Source: DATMER01 sp963741305 (GTDB taxonomy: Bacteria > Acidobacteriota > Thermoanaerobaculia > Multivoradales > UBA5704). From it: DNA of 64,000 nt. This document shows, piece by piece, positions 51,302-58,839 of this stretch (position 1 is its first letter; every line of letters starts with the position of its first letter). The DNA is taken from NCBI GenBank assembly GCA_963741305.1, contig CAVUHL010000003.1, positions 3,410,001 through 3,474,000 on the forward strand, read 5' to 3'. The translations under genes and the position numbers were made by a program. The notes under the pieces were generated by a model. It was not told the origin of the DNA, ran no database searches, and saw nothing but the letters and a program-made list of their open reading frames with translations.

Positions 51302-51937
51302 TCAGTTCGTACCTTCCGATGTCAGCCAGCTCCTGGCGTACCTGATGTACTCTGCCATTTCCAGCGTTTGAACATCGCGTTCCGAGTAACCTGACCGCTG
51401 AAGCGATATCTCCAGATCGGTTTGAAAACGGTTGTATTGCGTCCAAACCCTGCCCCCTGCGGGGAGAGGCTCTCCAACTGACACGAAGAACCAGTTCCGC
51501 AACTCCCGGATCAGGGCTTCGGGGTCATTTTGATGGGCTCGAATGTCGTTGCCCGAAATATCGGACAGGACCTTTCGATATCGGTAGGGTTCTCTCTCCA
51601 GGATCAGGCAGAGCTTGGTTTTGTTCCGGGTGTTTCCGTAGTACCTGCAGCCCAGGTCCAGCCCCAGCTCAAAGGGCATGTTGAATCGCGGAAGATCCTC
51701 CGGCTTCAATGGCTCCATCCGGGAAAGGTCGTGAATGCTGAAGCGGGAGATCTGAATCAGCTCGCGGATCTTTCCAATCCGGTCCTCTCCGGAATCGGCG
51801 CGCTCGGTGGCGATACGGGGCTCGAAACCAAGCTTCAGAAGAGAAAAGACGAGGGCTCTCGCGAGAGGAAGATAATCCTGGTCGAAAGGGCAATTGATGA
51901 AGACGTTGCGATCAAACTGTTCTCTTCTCGAATTCAT
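51302..51937 (-). CDS. TIR-like/nucleotide-binding fold protein, possible defence effector
   Basis: A 211-residue cytoplasmic protein. The N-terminus VFINCPFDQDYLPLARALV (12-30), the core RIATERADSGEDRIGKIREL and SRFSIHDLSRM, and FNMPFELGLDLG with E90 form a Rossmann-like pattern resembling TIR or nucleoside-deoxyribosyltransferase folds, where a Glu at this position is often catalytic. Proteins with this N-terminus recur in bacteria but are uncharacterised to my knowledge. Its G+C is lower than in the flanking fhs and pyrC genes. The DUF2188 gene lies 21 bases upstream on the same strand. Confidence 0.55.
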   Translation of the reverse strand: MNSRREQFDRNVFINCPFDQDYLPLARALVFSLLKLGFEPRIATERADSGEDRIGKIRELIQISRFSIHDLSRMEPLKPEDLPRFNMPFELGLDLGCRYYGNTRNKTKLCLILEREPYRYRKVLSDISGNDIRAHQNDPEALIRELRNWFFVSVGEPLPAGGRVWTQYNRFQTDLEISLQRSGYSERDVQTLEMAEYIRYARSWLTSEGTN

Positions 51938-51958
51938 GTAATCCGCGAGGTTCCGTGG

Positions 51959-52255
51959 CTAACGGACCTGCTTCTTTGCGGCGCCGGAGTCTCGGAAGCT
52001 GATCTGCTCCTGCATTCCTCCGTCGCTTCTGTGCACGATCAAGTCGGCCTTGGACTCCCGGGCCAGATCCCGTGCATGTTCGATGGCGTGCGCCTGGTCT
52101 GGGAAGGTCTTGCCTCCGTTCCCCTTAGGCTCGTCGATGACGACCCAGTTGCCCCTGGAACGGATGACGTGGATGTTCTTCTCAGACTTCACGCTCTGGA
52201 GCGTGGAGATGACTTTCGCGCGGGTTTCCGGATCCGACAGATTCTGCTTGGCCAT
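51959..52255 (-). CDS. DUF2188 domain protein
   Basis: A 98-residue protein. The C-terminal 65 residues match DUF2188 (PF09954): HVIRSRGNWVVIDEPKG, FPDQAHAIEHARDLARESKA and LIVHRSDGGMQEQISF. DUF2188 is a small two-strand/helix module of unknown function. The N-terminal 30 residues (KQNLSDPETRAKVISTLQSV) are an extra helix. ATG at 52255. Co-directional with and just upstream of the TIR-like gene; the pair interrupts the link between fhs and pyrC. Confidence 0.8.
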   Translation of the reverse strand: MAKQNLSDPETRAKVISTLQSVKSEKNIHVIRSRGNWVVIDEPKGNGGKTFPDQAHAIEHARDLARESKADLIVHRSDGGMQEQISFRDSGAAKKQVR

Positions 52256-52294
52256 GTGGCGACCTCCGGTCCCAAGTATACCGCGCGGACGATC

Positions 52295-53584
52295 CTATTT
52301 GCCGGGCAGCACGATCCGACGGCCGTCCACGATCGTTCCAACGGGACGGCCGCGGAGCTTCCAGCCATCGAAGGGAGTGTTCCGCGACTTGCTCCGGAAA
52401 GCCGCGGCCCGGATCGTCACCTCTTCTTCAGGGTGAAAAAGGGTGACGTCCGCGGCGCTGCCGGGCCGCAGCGTTCCACCGGGAAGGCCCAGGACGCGGG
52501 CAGGACCGGTGGAGAGCAACTCGATCAAACGCTTCAGGCTGATGATGCCGGGATGGACGAGGCGGTCCAGGCAGAGGGAGAGGGTGGTCTCCAATCCGAG
52601 GATGCCGAAGGGTGCGAGGCTGAACTCAACGTCCTTTTCGTCCGGATGATGCGGCGCGTGGTCGCTCGCGATGCAATCGACCGCGCCGTCGGCGAGGCCA
52701 TTGACCAGGGCGTCGCGGTCGCGCTCGGAGCGCAGCGGCGGCTTCATCTTGGTATTGGTAGAAAAGCCGCTCTTTGCCACTTCCTCGTCGGTGAGGATCA
52801 GGTGGTGCGGCGCCACTTCGCAGGTGACCCGCAGGCTCTGCGAGCGGGCGCGGCGGACCATGTCCAGGGCACGGGCAGTCGAGAGATGGGCCACGTGATA
52901 GCGGCCGCCCGTGTCCTCGGTGAGGATGATGTCGCGCGCGATCATCACGTCCTCTGCCGAGCCGGGGATGCCGGGCAGGCCGAGACGGGTGGACCACTCG
53001 CCTTCGTGCATCACGCCCTTGCCAGTGAGGTTCAGATCCTCGGCATGCTGAATGACCGCGACATCGAAGTGCTGGGCATAGAGCAGGGCGCGGCGCATCA
53101 GCTCGGCGTTCATGACCGGCCGGCCGTCATCCGACACGGCCACGGCACCGGCGCGGATCATCTCACCGATCTCGGCGATCTCCTCGCCCTTCAGCCCCTT
53201 GCTGATGGCGGCGATCGGATGGACGCGGGCGAAGCCATGGCGCCGGGCTTCCAGGAGGATGTGCTCGGTGACCGAGCGGCTGTCGTTGACCGGCTCGGTG
53301 TTGGCCATGCAGGCCACGCCCGTGAAGCCGCCGGCCGCCGCGGCCATGGTGCCGGTGCGCACCGTCTCCTTGTACTCCTGGCCCGGCTCGCGCAGATGGA
53401 TGTGGATGTCGATCAGCCCCGGAGCCACGATCAGGCCAGCGGCATCGATCATCTCGGCGTCTCTACTGTCAATCTGGCCGTCGATCTTCGCGACCGCGCC
53501 GTCCTCGATCAGGACGTCCAGCGTCCCATCGAGGTCCTGGCTGGGATCGATCACCCGGCCACCCTGAATGAGTATCCTGCTCAC
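52295..53584 (-). CDS. pyrC: Dihydroorotase
   Basis: A 429-residue amidohydrolase of the PyrC type I class. Zinc ligands H61 and H63 lie in APGLIDIHIHLREPGQE; SEVAPHHLILTDEEV-like histidines, DCIASDHAPHHPDEKD and the C-terminal DVTLFHPEEE complete the active site. It cyclises carbamoyl-aspartate to dihydroorotate. GTG at 53584 overlaps the pyrB stop as GTGA. Third gene of the pyrR-pyrB-pyrC operon. Type I enzymes commonly associate with PyrB. Confidence 0.95.
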   Translation of the reverse strand: MSRILIQGGRVIDPSQDLDGTLDVLIEDGAVAKIDGQIDSRDAEMIDAAGLIVAPGLIDIHIHLREPGQEYKETVRTGTMAAAAGGFTGVACMANTEPVNDSRSVTEHILLEARRHGFARVHPIAAISKGLKGEEIAEIGEMIRAGAVAVSDDGRPVMNAELMRRALLYAQHFDVAVIQHAEDLNLTGKGVMHEGEWSTRLGLPGIPGSAEDVMIARDIILTEDTGGRYHVAHLSTARALDMVRRARSQSLRVTCEVAPHHLILTDEEVAKSGFSTNTKMKPPLRSERDRDALVNGLADGAVDCIASDHAPHHPDEKDVEFSLAPFGILGLETTLSLCLDRLVHPGIISLKRLIELLSTGPARVLGLPGGTLRPGSAADVTLFHPEEEVTIRAAAFRSKSRNTPFDGWKLRGRPVGTIVDGRRIVLPGK

Positions 53585-54528
53585 ACTCCCTCCCGGTGCA
53601 CCATCGAGCAGAGATAGAGGACGGCCATGCGTACCGAGACGCCGTGGGTGACCTGCTCCAGGATGACCGAGTAGGGTCCGTCGGCCAGCTCGCTCGCGAT
53701 CTCGACCCCGCGGTTCATCGGTCCCGGGTGCATGATGATGACGTCCTCCTTGGCCCCCGTGAGGCGCTCGGTGGTGAGGCCGAAGAGCTGGAAGTACTCC
53801 CGCACCGAGGGAAAGGCCAGCTTGCCCTGCCGCTCGAGCTGGATGCGCAGCATCATGATCACGTCCGCGTCGCGGATGGCGTCCTGGAGCGTGTGGGCGA
53901 CCTCGACCCCCATCTTCTCCACCTCGGCGGGCATCATGGTGCGCGGACCGGCGACGACCACGATGGCGCCCATCTTGGTCAGCAGGTGGATGTTGGAGCG
54001 GACGACCCGGCTGTGCTCGATGTCGCCGATGATCGCGATGCGCAGGCCGGCGAGCTTGCCCTTGTGGCGGCGGATCGTGAAGGCGTCGAGCAGCGCCTGG
54101 GTAGGGTGCTCGTGGGCGCCGTCGCCAGCGTTGATGACCCCCGCCTTGAGCCGCTTCGAAAGCATGTGGGGCGTGCCCGGATAAGCATGCCGGATGACCA
54201 CGAGGTCGGGCGCCATGGCCTGCAGGTTCATGGCGGTGTCGATCAGGCTCTCCCCTTTTTCCAGGGCGGAGCCGGAGGTCGAGAAGTTCAGGTTGTCGGC
54301 GGACAGCCGCTTCTCGGCGATCTCGAAGCTGGAGCGCGTGCGGGTCGAGGCCTCGAAGAAGAGGTTCATGACCGTCTTGCCGCGCAGGGTCGGGACTTTC
54401 TTGATGGAGCGCTCGCCGACCTCGGCGAAGGACTCGGCGGTATCCAGGATCAGGGAGATCTCATCCGGGGAAAGCTCGGCGATTCCCAGGAGGTCTTTGC
54501 GGTCCCACCGCACCTGCGGATCTGCCAT
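53581..54528 (-). CDS. pyrB: Aspartate carbamoyltransferase, catalytic subunit
   Basis: A 315-residue transcarbamoylase. The carbamoyl-phosphate loop FFEASTRTRSSFE (58-70), the Asp/His motif DGAHEHPTQALLDAF, and the later HPGPMNRGVEI are diagnostic. It commits aspartate and carbamoyl phosphate to pyrimidine synthesis. ATG at 54528 shares its base with the end of pyrR (TGATG-type junction), so translation is coupled. No pyrI is seen, as usual for type B/A enzymes that work with dihydroorotase. Confidence 0.96.
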   Translation of the reverse strand: MADPQVRWDRKDLLGIAELSPDEISLILDTAESFAEVGERSIKKVPTLRGKTVMNLFFEASTRTRSSFEIAEKRLSADNLNFSTSGSALEKGESLIDTAMNLQAMAPDLVVIRHAYPGTPHMLSKRLKAGVINAGDGAHEHPTQALLDAFTIRRHKGKLAGLRIAIIGDIEHSRVVRSNIHLLTKMGAIVVVAGPRTMMPAEVEKMGVEVAHTLQDAIRDADVIMMLRIQLERQGKLAFPSVREYFQLFGLTTERLTGAKEDVIIMHPGPMNRGVEIASELADGPYSVILEQVTHGVSVRMAVLYLCSMVHREGV

Positions 54529-55085
54529 CAGCGGTTCGGGCGCTCCAGGATGCGCACCTGCTCGGTCTCGTCGGTGGAGTGGAAGGAGACCTCGATCACC
54601 TCGTACTGGGAGGTCGGGACCATCTTGCCCACGAAGTCGGCCTGGATGGGCAGCTCCCGGTGTCCACGGTCCACCAGCACGGCGAGCTGGACGGCCTTGG
54701 GGCGTCCGAAGTCGATGAGCTCGTCCAGGGCGGCGCGCACGGTGCGCCCGGTGTAGAGCACGTCGTCGCAGAGCACCACCACGATGCCGTCGATGGGGAG
54801 CGGGAGGTGGGTGCCCTTGACCTGGGGCTGGGCCGCGATGGTCGAGAGGTCGTCGCGGTAGAGGGTGATGTCGAGGGCGCCGAGGGGGACCTTCTGCCCC
54901 TCCATGCGCTCGATCTCGGCGGCGATGCGCTCGGCGAGCGGCACGCCGCGGGTACGGATGCCGGCGAGCATCAGTCCGGCAACGCCGCCGTTGCGCTCGA
55001 CGATCTCGACCGCCATCCGCCGAATGATCCGCGCCATCTCTTGGGCGTCGAGGATCGTGCTCTTCGGCGTCAGGTTCTTGTGCAT
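54528..55085 (-). CDS. pyrR: Bifunctional pyrimidine operon regulator/uracil phosphoribosyltransferase
   Basis: A 185-residue PRTase-fold protein. The PRPP loop is VVLCDDVLYTGRTVRAAL (103-120), with LDITLYRDDL and GIRTRGVPLAERIA typical of PyrR. In Gram-positives it binds the pyr leader and promotes attenuation; in Acidobacteriota the mechanism is unproven. The 85 bp upstream hold no recognisable anti-terminator/terminator pair. First gene of pyrR-pyrB-pyrC. Confidence 0.95.
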   Translation of the reverse strand: MHKNLTPKSTILDAQEMARIIRRMAVEIVERNGGVAGLMLAGIRTRGVPLAERIAAEIERMEGQKVPLGALDITLYRDDLSTIAAQPQVKGTHLPLPIDGIVVVLCDDVLYTGRTVRAALDELIDFGRPKAVQLAVLVDRGHRELPIQADFVGKMVPTSQYEVIEVSFHSTDETEQVRILERPNR

Positions 55086-55170
55086 GTTTTAGGTGGCGCT
55101 CCGGGTCCGGGGGATCGTATGGCTGGCAGGCCGGGGTTGTCAATGAAGGGAGGCGTGCTACCCTGACGCC

Positions 55171-55806
55171 ATGGCACGTGCAGAGGCTCGACGGCTCAAT
55201 CCGGAGCAGGAGGATCAACTGTTCGCGGGTGCGGAGGAGGCGACCAGGTTCTTCATGGGTACATCCGATGTGCAGCATGCCTTGGAGAAGATCGCGCGGC
55301 TGCTGGAAGAGGACGGCATCCCCTACGCCATCGTCGGCGCCATGGCGCTGAACGCCTACGGCTATCGCCGCCAGACCGTGGATGTGGACATCCTCCTGAC
55401 GCCGGCAGGCCTTGACGAGTTCAAGGCGAAGCACCTGGGGCTGGGCTATCTCCCGAAGTTTCCGGACAGCAGGAGCCTTCGCGACACGGAAAACGGAGTC
55501 CCGATCGACGTCCTATTGACTGGCGAATATCCCGGCGACGGCCGTCCCAAGCCCGTCGTTTTTCCCGACCCTGCCTTTGCCGCCGTGCGTGGCGAGCGGG
55601 TCGCGCTGCTCCCGCTGCTGACGCTGATCGAGCTCAAGCTGGCTTCCGGGATCTCGGCGCCGCACCGGCTGAAGGACCTCGCGGACGTGCTCGAGCTCGT
55701 CCGCATCCTCGACCTGCCCGAAGAAACGGCGGAAGAGCTCCATCCCTACGTCCGGGAGAAGTACCGGGAGATCTGGCAGGCCGCTCAGGGAGCAGAGAGA
55801 GAATGA
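55171..55806 (+). CDS. Nucleotidyltransferase-fold protein (AbiEii/MNT-like)
   Basis: A 211-residue protein. The nucleotidyltransferase core is GAMALNAYGYRRQTVDVDIL (56-75), with the catalytic Asp pair D71 and D73 and a third strand VPIDVLLTG. The C-terminal helices (LLTLIELKLASGISAPHRLK, DLADVLELVRIL) match DUF1814-type proteins. Such proteins can be antitoxin/toxin or housekeeping enzymes; no partner toxin adjoins. It overlaps the exosortase start by 4 bases (ATGA), an unexpected coupling. Divergent from pyrR. Confidence 0.75.
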   Translation: MARAEARRLNPEQEDQLFAGAEEATRFFMGTSDVQHALEKIARLLEEDGIPYAIVGAMALNAYGYRRQTVDVDILLTPAGLDEFKAKHLGLGYLPKFPDSRSLRDTENGVPIDVLLTGEYPGDGRPKPVVFPDPAFAAVRGERVALLPLLTLIELKLASGISAPHRLKDLADVLELVRILDLPEETAEELHPYVREKYREIWQAAQGAERE

Positions 55807-56351
55807 GACGGGCTCCAAGCAATACACCTGAACCTTCCCTGTGGCAGCGCAACCGGAGGGAGCTGACGTTCCTGATCCTGTTCGCGGTGCTTCTCGGGGG
55901 GAGCTTCACCCTGGTCTCGTTGAACTGGGTCAACGACCATGTCATCGAGCCGTTCACCGGCGGGATCGCCCGGGTGAGCGGAGCGACTCTGGACCTCCTG
56001 GGGCAGGATGTCCGCATGCAGGGGACGATCATCCGCGGCAGCCGGTTCGCCGTGAACATCCGCAACGGCTGCAACGGAGTCGAGGCCATGCTGATCTTCC
56101 TCGCCGCCGTGCTCGCCTTCCCCGCCCCGTGGCGGGCGCGGCTCCTGGGGCTCGCGGTCGGCGTGGTGGCGATCCAGGCGGTGAACCTGGTGCGCGTTGT
56201 CGCCCTTTACCTCACCGGGGCGTACTTCCCTGCCATGTTCGACGCCTCGCACACCGTGGTCTGGCAGACGATCGTGATCCTGTTCAGCGTCCTGCTCTGG
56301 ATCCTCTGGGCGAACCGGCTTGGAGCCCCCCGCGAGCCTGCGGTTTCATGA
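55803..56351 (+). CDS. xrtH: Exosortase H (archaeosortase/exosortase family)
   Basis: A 182-residue membrane transpeptidase. The catalytic triad is visible: C90 in NIRNGCNGVEAM, R131 in VNLVRVVALY and H150 in FDASHTVVWQ, with five to six membrane segments. The short length and the following partner fit exosortase H, which processes proteins with IPTLxxWG-CTERM tails. No protein in this window carries that tail, so substrates lie elsewhere. ATG overlaps the upstream gene and its own stop overlaps the partner (ATGA). Confidence 0.9.
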   Translation: MRRAPSNTPEPSLWQRNRRELTFLILFAVLLGGSFTLVSLNWVNDHVIEPFTGGIARVSGATLDLLGQDVRMQGTIIRGSRFAVNIRNGCNGVEAMLIFLAAVLAFPAPWRARLLGLAVGVVAIQAVNLVRVVALYLTGAYFPAMFDASHTVVWQTIVILFSVLLWILWANRLGAPREPAVS

Positions 56352-56965
56352 GCTGGGCCGGACGGCTGGTCCGCAACGTCCTGCTCTGGACGATCCCCGC
56401 CTGGGCCGCCTGGGCGCTGCTCACTCCCGTCTACAACCGGTTCCTGGTGGTCGCGGCCGAGAACCTCCTGCAGATCTCGGAGAGCCCGAACGCGACCGAC
56501 CTTTATCTGAAGGGGCGGCACGACGCCTACGTCCATCGCCGCGACCTCCCGCCCGCGAAAAGCCTGGTTCACGCGTTCCGGGTGACCGACCTGCACTTCC
56601 ACCTGGTGCTGCTCGGAGCGCTTTTCCTGGGGGTGCCTGGCGTCCCCTGGAAGAAAAAGCTGGAGAACCTGGGATGGGCCGTGCTGGTGACGGTCTTCTT
56701 CGATCTTTTCCTCTGCTTCTTCGTGGTCAAGGCGGCCTACGCAACGAAGCTGGGCGCCTGGAGCCTAGCCCATTACGGCCCCTTTGCCCGCAACGCCTAC
56801 GGGCTCGTCCGCCACCTGTTCGACCTGCCGTTCAAGCTCGGGCTGCCTCTTCTCCTATGGTCGGGGTTCTACCTGGGCCGGATGATGGAAGAGATCGCGA
56901 TGCCGGGCAGGCTTTCCCGACGATCGGGAGAAGATTCCCGACGACCGGGAAAGCTTTCCCACTGA
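56348..56965 (+). CDS. Exosortase H-associated membrane protein with repeat-derived tail
   Basis: A 205-residue membrane protein with four hydrophobic segments (for example VRNVLLWTIPAWAAWALL, LHFHLVLLGALFLGVPGV, WAVLVTVFFDLFLCFFVV and KLGLPLLLWSGFYLG) and the soluble loop YLKGRHDAYVHRRDLPPAK. It is coupled to xrtH, as its family partners are. The last 20 residues (PGRLSRRSGEDSRRPGKLSH) are encoded by the first three units of tandem array B, so the stop codon lies inside the array. The natural C-terminus probably ended near EEIAM. Confidence 0.82.
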   Translation: MSWAGRLVRNVLLWTIPAWAAWALLTPVYNRFLVVAAENLLQISESPNATDLYLKGRHDAYVHRRDLPPAKSLVHAFRVTDLHFHLVLLGALFLGVPGVPWKKKLENLGWAVLVTVFFDLFLCFFVVKAAYATKLGAWSLAHYGPFARNAYGLVRHLFDLPFKLGLPLLLWSGFYLGRMMEEIAMPGRLSRRSGEDSRRPGKLSH

Positions 56966-57381
56966 CCGGGAATCATTTCCAGAGACCGGGAAGGCTTTCC
57001 CGATGATCGGGAGAACGTTCCCGGCAACCGGGAGAGCTTTCCCGATGGCCGGGAATCGTTGTCAGAGGCCGGGAAAACTTTCCCGACGACCGGGAGAACA
57101 TTCCTGGTGACCGGGAGAGCCTTCCCGATGGCCGGGAATCATTGCCAAAGGCCGGGAGGGCTTTCCCGACGACCGGGAGAACATTCCCGGTGACCGGGAG
57201 AGCCTTCCCGATGGCCGGGGATCATTGCCAAAGGCCGGGAGGGCTTTCCCGACGGCCGGGAGAACATTCCCGGTGAACGGGAAAGCTCTCCCGATGGCCG
57301 GGAATCATTTCCAGAGACCGGGAAGGCTTTCCCGATAACCGGGAGAACGTTCCCGGTGACCGGGAAAGCAGCTTGCCGGTC
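56904..57381. repeat. Tandem array B: 23 palindromic 20-21-bp units in an 83-bp period
   Basis: Twenty-three consecutive units start CGGGA and mostly contain TTCCCG, each an imperfect palindrome. They fall into four classes in fixed order: A (ends GGCTTTCCCGACGAC), B (GAGAACATTCCCGGTGAC), C (GAGAGCCTTCCCGATGGC) and D (GAATCATTGCCAAAGGC, 20 bp). The cycle A-B-C-D is 21+21+21+20 = 83 bp; class D units begin at 56965, 57048, 57131, 57214 and 57297, exactly 83 bp apart. Nearly six cycles are present. Inner copies are the most alike. Confidence 0.92.
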
Positions 57382-57399
57382 AGGAGAAGGACCGCGTCG
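56966..57399. other. Intergenic region occupied by array B
   Basis: Between the stop of the exosortase partner and the stop of the convergent monooxygenase gene there are 434 bases. All but the last 18 belong to array B. No gene or T-run terminator is supported. Confidence 0.8.
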
Positions 57400-58782
57400 C
57401 TAGGCGACGGTTCCCGAGGACGCTATCGGCTCCGCCTGAGGGGGCACGGACAGCATGAAAGCGTCCACCATCTCCCGGACCTCGGGGCTGCTGAGCTTCT
57501 CGCGGACGTTCGGGACGGCCAGGAGCTGGTCCAACAGGGTGCGCTGCTCGCGGTCCTGGCGCATGGCCTCACCGTAGGGCACGTTCGTGAACGAGATCAG
57601 GGAGTAGAGCGGCGCGTAACGGTCGGGGTAGAGGTCGTTGACCCAGCGCTCCAGCTCTTTGCGCAGCAGGAAGTCGGAGCTGCCCACGAAGTCGCGCAGC
57701 TCGTGGAAATGCTCTAGCGCCAGGTCGGCGATGGCATCCGCGTTCGGCTTGCGGCTCGCCTCGAAGTCCCGGAGCGTCTGTCCCCAGTCGCCGCCCGCGG
57801 CCTGCAGGCAGTCGTAGAAGACCGAGCAATCCTCGAACCCGCAGTTCGCTCCCTGCCCGTAGGACGGGACGATGGCGTGCGCGGCGTCGCCGATCAGGGC
57901 CACCTTTTCGTCATGGACCCAGGGCGCGCAGCGGACGGTGATCATCTTGCTCTCGGGCCGGCCGAAGTAGTCCTCGATCAGGTTCGGGACGTATGGCAAC
58001 GCGTCCGGGAAGGAGCGGCGGAAGAGCTCCAGGAGGGCCTCCGGCGTCCGGATCGAGGAGAACGAGGGCTCTCCCTCGAAGGGCATGTGGAGGGCGAAGG
58101 TGAAGGTACGGTCGCGGTTCGGGAAGCCGATCAGCATGTAGTGGCGCCGCGGCCAGATGTGGATCCCCGCCGGGAGCGCCCAGTCCCCAGAGGCTCCGGG
58201 CGGCACCGAGATCTCCTTGTAGGCCTGCTCGAAGAATTCCTGCCGCTGGCGGAAGCCCGGGACGAGCTGCATCGCCGCCCGCACCTTGGAGTTGGCCCCG
58301 TCGGCGCCGAACAACCGGTCCGCCTTGAAACGGGTGACCTCGTTGGTGCGCAGGCTCTGGAAGGTGACCTCGGGGGTCTCCAGGTCGACCTCCAGGCACT
58401 TCTCCTCGAAGTGGACGTGGATCCCCCGCTGCGCCAGGGCCAGGTCGATCAGCACGTCGTTGAGCTCGTTGCGGGCTACGGAGTGGATGGCTTCGCGGCG
58501 GTTGCCATACGGCTGGTAGTCGACCGTGCCGTCCACCGAATGGATATAGCGGCCGTAGCAGGGGACCGAGATCTCCCGCACCCGGTCGCCGGCACCGACG
58601 CGGTCCAGGGCGGCGAAGCCGCGCTCGCAGATCGTCAGGTTGATCGACCGGCCCGAGGCGCGGCGCCCCCGGCGCGGGTCCGACTGGCGGTCGAAGAGGT
58701 GGACGTCATAGCCCTCGCGGGCAAGAAAGTTCGAAAGCAGGGAACCGACAAGGCCGGCACCGACGACACAGACCCTTTCCAC
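57400..58782 (-). CDS. kmo: FAD-dependent monooxygenase, kynurenine 3-monooxygenase-like
   Basis: A 460-residue flavoprotein. The FAD dinucleotide fold VCVVGAGLVGSLLSNFLARE (4-23), the region GADGANSKVR and the GD motif VALIGDAAHAIVPSYGQGAN identify a class A aromatic hydroxylase. The kynurenine-hydroxylase pattern is supported by RSINLTICERGFAALDRVG and FGRPESKMITVRCAPWV, with a C-terminal region like KMO membrane anchors but less hydrophobic. It would hydroxylate kynurenine using NADPH and O2. GTG at 58782 has GGGGGAGG upstream. No other kynurenine-pathway gene adjoins. Confidence 0.88.
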   Translation of the reverse strand: MERVCVVGAGLVGSLLSNFLAREGYDVHLFDRQSDPRRGRRASGRSINLTICERGFAALDRVGAGDRVREISVPCYGRYIHSVDGTVDYQPYGNRREAIHSVARNELNDVLIDLALAQRGIHVHFEEKCLEVDLETPEVTFQSLRTNEVTRFKADRLFGADGANSKVRAAMQLVPGFRQRQEFFEQAYKEISVPPGASGDWALPAGIHIWPRRHYMLIGFPNRDRTFTFALHMPFEGEPSFSSIRTPEALLELFRRSFPDALPYVPNLIEDYFGRPESKMITVRCAPWVHDEKVALIGDAAHAIVPSYGQGANCGFEDCSVFYDCLQAAGGDWGQTLRDFEASRKPNADAIADLALEHFHELRDFVGSSDFLLRKELERWVNDLYPDRYAPLYSLISFTNVPYGEAMRQDREQRTLLDQLLAVPNVREKLSSPEVREMVDAFMLSVPPQAEPIASSGTVA

Positions 58783-58839
58783 GTTGCAACCTCCCCCAGA
58801 ATAGATGAAATCAGATGGCCGGATTCTTCCCGGCTTCCT

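Noticed and set aside
55086..55170. pyr leader attenuator upstream of pyrR
   Set aside because: The 85 bases contain no pair of alternative hairpins, no T-run and no PyrR-binding loop that I can recognise.
56904..57381. Possible CRISPR or plasmid iteron array
   Set aside because: The four-word cyclic order leaves no spacers, which rules out CRISPR. Iterons would be near a replication initiator gene, and none is seen.
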